DNA from: Saccharomycopsis malanga
Taxonomy: Eukaryota; Ascomycota; Saccharomycetes; Ascoideales; Saccharomycopsidaceae
Assembly (NCBI GenBank): GCA_004014935.1
Contig: CP025324.1
Span: 62,001-126,000 of the forward strand
Length of the DNA stretch: 64,000 nucleotides
Reading direction: 5' to 3'
Shown here: positions 60,391 to 64,000 of the stretch, in pieces
Layout of the letters: each line of letters starts with the position of its first letter
Numbering within the stretch: position 1 is the stretch's first letter
Position numbers and translations under genes: made by a program
Notes under the pieces: generated by a model
What the model was told of the DNA's origin: nothing
Databases searched by the model: none
The model's input: only the letters and a program-made list of their open reading frames with translations

Positions 60391-62334
60391 TTAACCAGTC
60401 TTGGTATGACCTTCGCTACTACGGTTTTCAGTGGAAGTAGATTCTTCGTCATCTACGGCATTCAAATCAATGTCCAAATCTTCAGCAACCTTTTGTTCGA
60501 CATTCTTAATATCAGACAAACCATAGGCAGCAATAGCAAAGATACCCAAAATACCAGAAATACAAGAGAAGACCATAGCTACAATACCTCTAGCGGTGAA
60601 TCCATCAGGCAAAGGAGCTGGTTGGACGTTTTCACCCTTCAAGTTGAGGAAGTCTTCAGAGTTACCAGCAGCATTACCGATGTAGGAAATATTGTTGGCA
60701 GTACACATTCTCTTTGAATCTTCGGATAATTGTTGCAAGCTATCTTTTTGGATTGCTTCTGGGTCTTCGATCAACACAATAGCCAAACCTTGGGACAAAT
60801 GCCATTCGATGTGGCAATGGAAGAACCAGACACCTGGGTTGTCAGCCTTGAATCTGATGACAAAGTAGGACTGGGGGTTGACATAGATAGTGTCTCTGAC
60901 CATAGGATAGTCCAAGACATCAGAAGTGAAGTTCTTTGGGTCATAACCAATAGGATCAGGTTCGTCACCGTAGTCAGGGCCTCTGATAACAGTTTGGAAA
61001 ACATGGCCATGCAAATGGAAAGGATGTTTACCAGTATCTTGGTTATTCAAGACAATTTGGACGGTTTCATCTTTCTTCAAAACAAAGGAATTAGTGTTAG
61101 AGCCGTAAACGATTGGATTAGTGGCCTTGTTTCCAGCAGATAAAGCAGTGTGTAAAACAGGAACCTTTGGAGCAAAATAAGTGAGGTTATTGAAAAATGC
61201 ATAATTGACACCGTTACCCAAGTTGGCCATAGTAACGTTGATTTCAATTTGGTAATCAAAGTCATCCAACAATGGGTCTTTTTCCAAAGGTTGCAAATAA
61301 AAGTCATCCAAGATGTCATACTCATCGATGTTGTAATCGGCAGCACGTTCTCCATCAGCATTGTATACCAATTGATTAGTGACATTATGAGAAAGGGTTC
61401 CTGGAACGTCCAACATACTTTCATCAACAGCTTGCATGAAGGCGTAATTCTTGGTAGTTTCGTTCTTGGTAGTGAGCAAAACAGTGTAACGTTGAGCTAC
61501 AGTGATATAAAGCAAATTAGTGGTGTTAGGAGTAACACGAACACCATCAACTTCAACAACAGTGAACTCATGATCTTCAATCCAAAGATATTGGGAAACA
61601 AAAGCACCAATGTTGATGATACGCAACAAATAGGTGGTGTTTGGTTTAACATGCCAAGTACCATTGAATGTTTCATTGAACAACAAGTTGTCTGGAATAG
61701 GTTCAGCACCAGTAGGATTGTAAACATTCAAAAACTTCTTTTCTAAAGTAGGATACGGTTTATGGTACCACTCGGCAATTGTCAAAACAATATCTTCGTC
61801 ATACTCCCAAAGCTCCTCTTCAATTGGATCATGGATAATAAATGCGCCTCTGAAACCATCCCCATATTGACCCTTGGTGTGTGAATGGTACCAATAAGCA
61901 CCAGCTTGGTCTGGAATGGTAAAGTTGTACAACATGGTCTCGTTTGGCGGAATAGGACATTGGGTGATGAATTCTGGACCATCATATTGAGATGTCCCGT
62001 GCTGGAACAACCCATGAACATGCAAAGATGTATTTTGGTCTGGCAATTGGTTGTTAACATAAATCAAAACTCTGTCACCACGGTTCACATGAATCTCCGG
62101 ACATGGCCATTGGTTGTTGATACCAATAACCGTCTTGTTCACACCATCTGGCGCACGCGTGAGATAGCTCACATTCAAATGAAACGTCTTGGTTTCACCA
62201 GTGCTGTATGAAGTGTTATGGAAAGACTTATATAATGAACTTCCACTTGTAGCATTCACCGATGAGTTGAAATGTGATGCTCCCAGAACAAGATTCGCCA
62301 ATAACGACGACACCAAAAGTATATCAACAAACAT
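60391..62334 (-). CDS. FET3: FET3-type multicopper ferroxidase
   Basis: 647 residues (yeast Fet3: 636). A signal peptide (about 1-18) is followed by three cupredoxin domains with all copper-ligand blocks: HVHGLFQHG, YWYHSHTKGQYGDG, HPFHLHGHVFQ and FFHCHIEWHLSQGL. The family marks VYNPTGAEPIP and FVSQYLWIEDHEFTVVEVDG are present. There are many N-x-S/T glycosylation sites. One membrane helix lies near 583-605 (GIVAMVFSCISGILGIFAIA), then a short acidic cytosolic tail. Fet3 oxidises Fe2+ at the cell surface for uptake through Ftr1; no permease gene is adjacent. The Fet5 vacuolar paralogue is an alternative. Well-biased codons suggest strong expression. Confidence 0.92.
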   Translation of the reverse strand: MFVDILLVSSLLANLVLGASHFNSSVNATSGSSLYKSFHNTSYSTGETKTFHLNVSYLTRAPDGVNKTVIGINNQWPCPEIHVNRGDRVLIYVNNQLPDQNTSLHVHGLFQHGTSQYDGPEFITQCPIPPNETMLYNFTIPDQAGAYWYHSHTKGQYGDGFRGAFIIHDPIEEELWEYDEDIVLTIAEWYHKPYPTLEKKFLNVYNPTGAEPIPDNLLFNETFNGTWHVKPNTTYLLRIINIGAFVSQYLWIEDHEFTVVEVDGVRVTPNTTNLLYITVAQRYTVLLTTKNETTKNYAFMQAVDESMLDVPGTLSHNVTNQLVYNADGERAADYNIDEYDILDDFYLQPLEKDPLLDDFDYQIEINVTMANLGNGVNYAFFNNLTYFAPKVPVLHTALSAGNKATNPIVYGSNTNSFVLKKDETVQIVLNNQDTGKHPFHLHGHVFQTVIRGPDYGDEPDPIGYDPKNFTSDVLDYPMVRDTIYVNPQSYFVIRFKADNPGVWFFHCHIEWHLSQGLAIVLIEDPEAIQKDSLQQLSEDSKRMCTANNISYIGNAAGNSEDFLNLKGENVQPAPLPDGFTARGIVAMVFSCISGILGIFAIAAYGLSDIKNVEQKVAEDLDIDLNAVDDEESTSTENRSSEGHTKTG

Positions 62335-63582
62335 TTTGTCCTTACTTTTTGTTCTCTTTAACTAGCAAATTGTTATGGCAAACTAAAAAAAAAGAACAGA
62401 TGTGAAAGGGTATAAATAGCCTGAAAAAGTGATAAAAAAAACCCCCAAGTCCACCAGAAAAAAAAAAAGTAAAAAGTGTTAAAGAAAATTGGCAGAGAGA
62501 GGCTCTATGTAAAACAGGTATAAAAAGATTGGTGGTGAATTTTTTTTTTCCCCTACAGTTATAACTATGCTCAATTTTTTTTATCTTTTTAATCTGCAGC
62601 TGCACCTATGCGCGCTATTGTGCAGAAAACGGTGCATAAAATAGCGGTAGTGTGCATCACAATACATAATTAAAATATAAAAAATGCTGCATGCATGCAA
62701 GAGGCACCGCAATACTTACAGAATAAGGCCGGGTGATGGGGTGTGGTATTTTCCGAGGAATGGATTCCTTGGCTCTTTCTCTACTGTAGACTAAGTTTTC
62801 TCAATTAAATGCTATAGTTTTTCATGCGGCGGCAATCACGCAATGTTCAATAATTACTCTTCAAGATATCAGAATACCTGTGGAAAGCGACACCCGGGTC
62901 TATAACTATACTGCTCAGGTGAATCACGAGTATTTAAGCTTTCATACTACCGAGAACCTGCAGTAGACAGTGATATTGCCGGGGCTGCCAATCACATCTC
63001 TTTGGTAAGGCATGTTAAGGTGAGCCTTAATATGCTAGTGTAGTGAATCATTTATATGTATAGAAGATAATGACTCTGCTGCAAGATCAAAGCGGTTGGC
63101 ATTATCCAATGCACCAACAGTTTGCTGAACAATAATATATGCTACCCTTGAAGAATCATAGATGGTTTAGATAGCTTTTCCAATACTCCCCAGATGGTTT
63201 AGATTATGCTTTCCTGTTACAGTCACCTGCTGCTAGATTGTCTCGATAAGGTGCTAGTTGCCTTGCCTTGCATACATTCTCATACTTTAGCCAGCCAATG
63301 GTGTGCACTATTTACCCTGGTCTCCTACGGTACCACTCCCACGGGTCCTTCCCTTCTCAGGTGGTGAAGAACTCAATTACTAAAGACAGCCTCCCATTGG
63401 CCAGCGGCTTGAAAAAGTATAGATTCATCACTAAAAGTTTTTCAAAGATAATGGCACCACTCATGTAAACCAAAGCCCGTTATTTTGGCTGTCATACATT
63501 GTGGTTTTTTTATACTAACTCATGTTCATATTTGTTATTGCAGTTGCTTAAATTCTCTGATAGATTTGTATTCATATTCGAA
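62335..63582. other. divergent promoter region (FET3/small gene)
   Basis: 1.25 kb between divergent genes. GCATGC repeats near 62688-62699, an Aft1-type core on the minus strand (listed), and AGATAA/TGATAA GATA-like hexamers near 62427, 62578 and 63066. On the plus strand a TACTAAC at about 63513 and a TTGCAG near 63541 could mark an intron end just upstream of the small gene. Confidence 0.5.
62739..62745 (-). promoter_or_regulatory. possible Aft1-type iron-response core upstream of FET3
   Basis: CACACCC on the minus strand matches the seven-base core YRCACCC, about 405 bases upstream of FET3. The eighth base does not fit the full consensus, and species outside the Saccharomyces group may use GATA-type iron repressors instead. 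Confidence 0.3.
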
Positions 63583-63822
63583 ATGTTCATTAGAGCCACC
63601 ACTTATAAAAAGCTTACAAGCTCGTTATTTTCGACTACTTTTGCTGTTGCTTTGGGTGTTGTTTCGCTCAGTTCGGTTCTCGAATGTCCTGTAAACCAAG
63701 TGTCCAACGAAAATGATGACCAATACAGTTTAAACAACAAGCAAAAAGAGTTGATGCTTCTCCAGCAGCAACAGATTGAACAACAGCGTCATGCTGTTAA
63801 TCAAACCAATAACAAAATATAG
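63583..63822 (+). CDS. small single-helix protein, probably mitochondrial
   Basis: 79 residues. A basic N-terminus (MFIRATTYKKLTSSLF) leads into one hydrophobic helix (about 16-33, STTFAVALGVVSLSSVLE), then ECP and a Gln/Asn-rich hydrophilic tail with a short predicted coil (KELMLLQQQQIEQQR). The layout is like small inner-mitochondrial-membrane assembly factors of the Coa2 kind, but I cannot confirm the family. The frame is open upstream to a splice-acceptor-like TTGCAG, so a longer N-terminus or a leader intron is possible. Divergent from FET3. Confidence 0.5.
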   Translation: MFIRATTYKKLTSSLFSTTFAVALGVVSLSSVLECPVNQVSNENDDQYSLNNKQKELMLLQQQQIEQQRHAVNQTNNKI

Positions 63823-64000
63823 TAATTTATAATAGGTTATTGTTTATATACTAGTTCTACAACCATCAATATCATCTCAATGGCATCAATCTTGGTTGAA
63901 ACTAATTTAATAATCACTCTCATCATGGTATGTGTTGTCGAACACATTTCTAGCACGCAATAGTCATTTACATCATGGCATATCTTCCTGACAGCTTCTC
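63823..64000 (-). other. window edge, possible 3' end of a minus-strand gene
   Basis: A minus-strand frame enters from the window edge and stays open for 53 codons to a TAA at 63837-63839, only 15 bases from the stop of the plus-strand small gene. The peptide (ending IEMILMVVELVYKQ) has no recognised family. Open length is compatible with chance. Confidence 0.2.

Overview
This window is nuclear chromosomal DNA from an ascomycete yeast of the Saccharomycotina. The proteins match Saccharomyces/Candida families along nearly their whole length, genes are mostly intronless and closely spaced, and the few introns have GTATGT or GTAAGT donors with TACTAAC or CACTAAC branch sites. The sequence is AT-rich. 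CTG codons are rare; where they can be judged (two in a PPR protein, one in a sugar-transporter membrane helix) they fall at hydrophobic positions, so CTG is probably read as leucine and the CUG-Ser clade is unlikely. The genus cannot be fixed from the sequence alone.

Layout. 0.8-14 kb: FPR3-type nucleolar FKBP, DPP1-type lipid phosphatase, ITR-type inositol transporter, VPS4, HOM2 (with a perfect Gcn4 site upstream) and a DHA1 drug/polyamine antiporter. 14-26 kb: a 2 kb promoter rich in ATGCAT/GCATGC, MRC1 (with MCB and SCB boxes), a small GPATCH1-like protein, an F-box-like protein and a second DHA1 antiporter. 26-37 kb: TAF9, SEC61 (spliced), AIM24, a DsbA-like thioredoxin-fold protein, TAF10 and ARG82. 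38-46 kb: HOL1 polyamine importer, an unidentified probably mitochondrial protein, RPB12 (spliced) and a PPR protein. 46-64 kb: PEP3/VPS18, SMD3 (spliced), SEC5, GUK1 (spliced), NHX1, RCF1 (spliced), FET3 and a 79-residue membrane protein. Five genes had to be rebuilt across introns; two of these have first exons of only 10 bases.

Functional themes: plasma-membrane transport and ion balance (ITR, two DHA1 antiporters, HOL1, FET3, NHX1), endosome/vacuole and secretory traffic (VPS4, PEP3, SEC5, SEC61), transcription (TAF9, TAF10, RPB12), splicing (SMD3, perhaps the GPATCH1-like protein) and mitochondrial function (RCF1, AIM24, PPR).

The most unusual feature is a dispersed family of short repeats (seven clear copies and two remnants, both orientations, all between 25.9 and 54.7 kb and only between genes). 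The fuller copies carry tRNA-type RNA polymerase III A and B boxes near the 5' end and a conserved 3' tail, which fits a tRNA-derived SINE family, a class rarely reported in budding yeasts. Several copies share internal-deletion junctions, suggesting that shortened versions were themselves copied.
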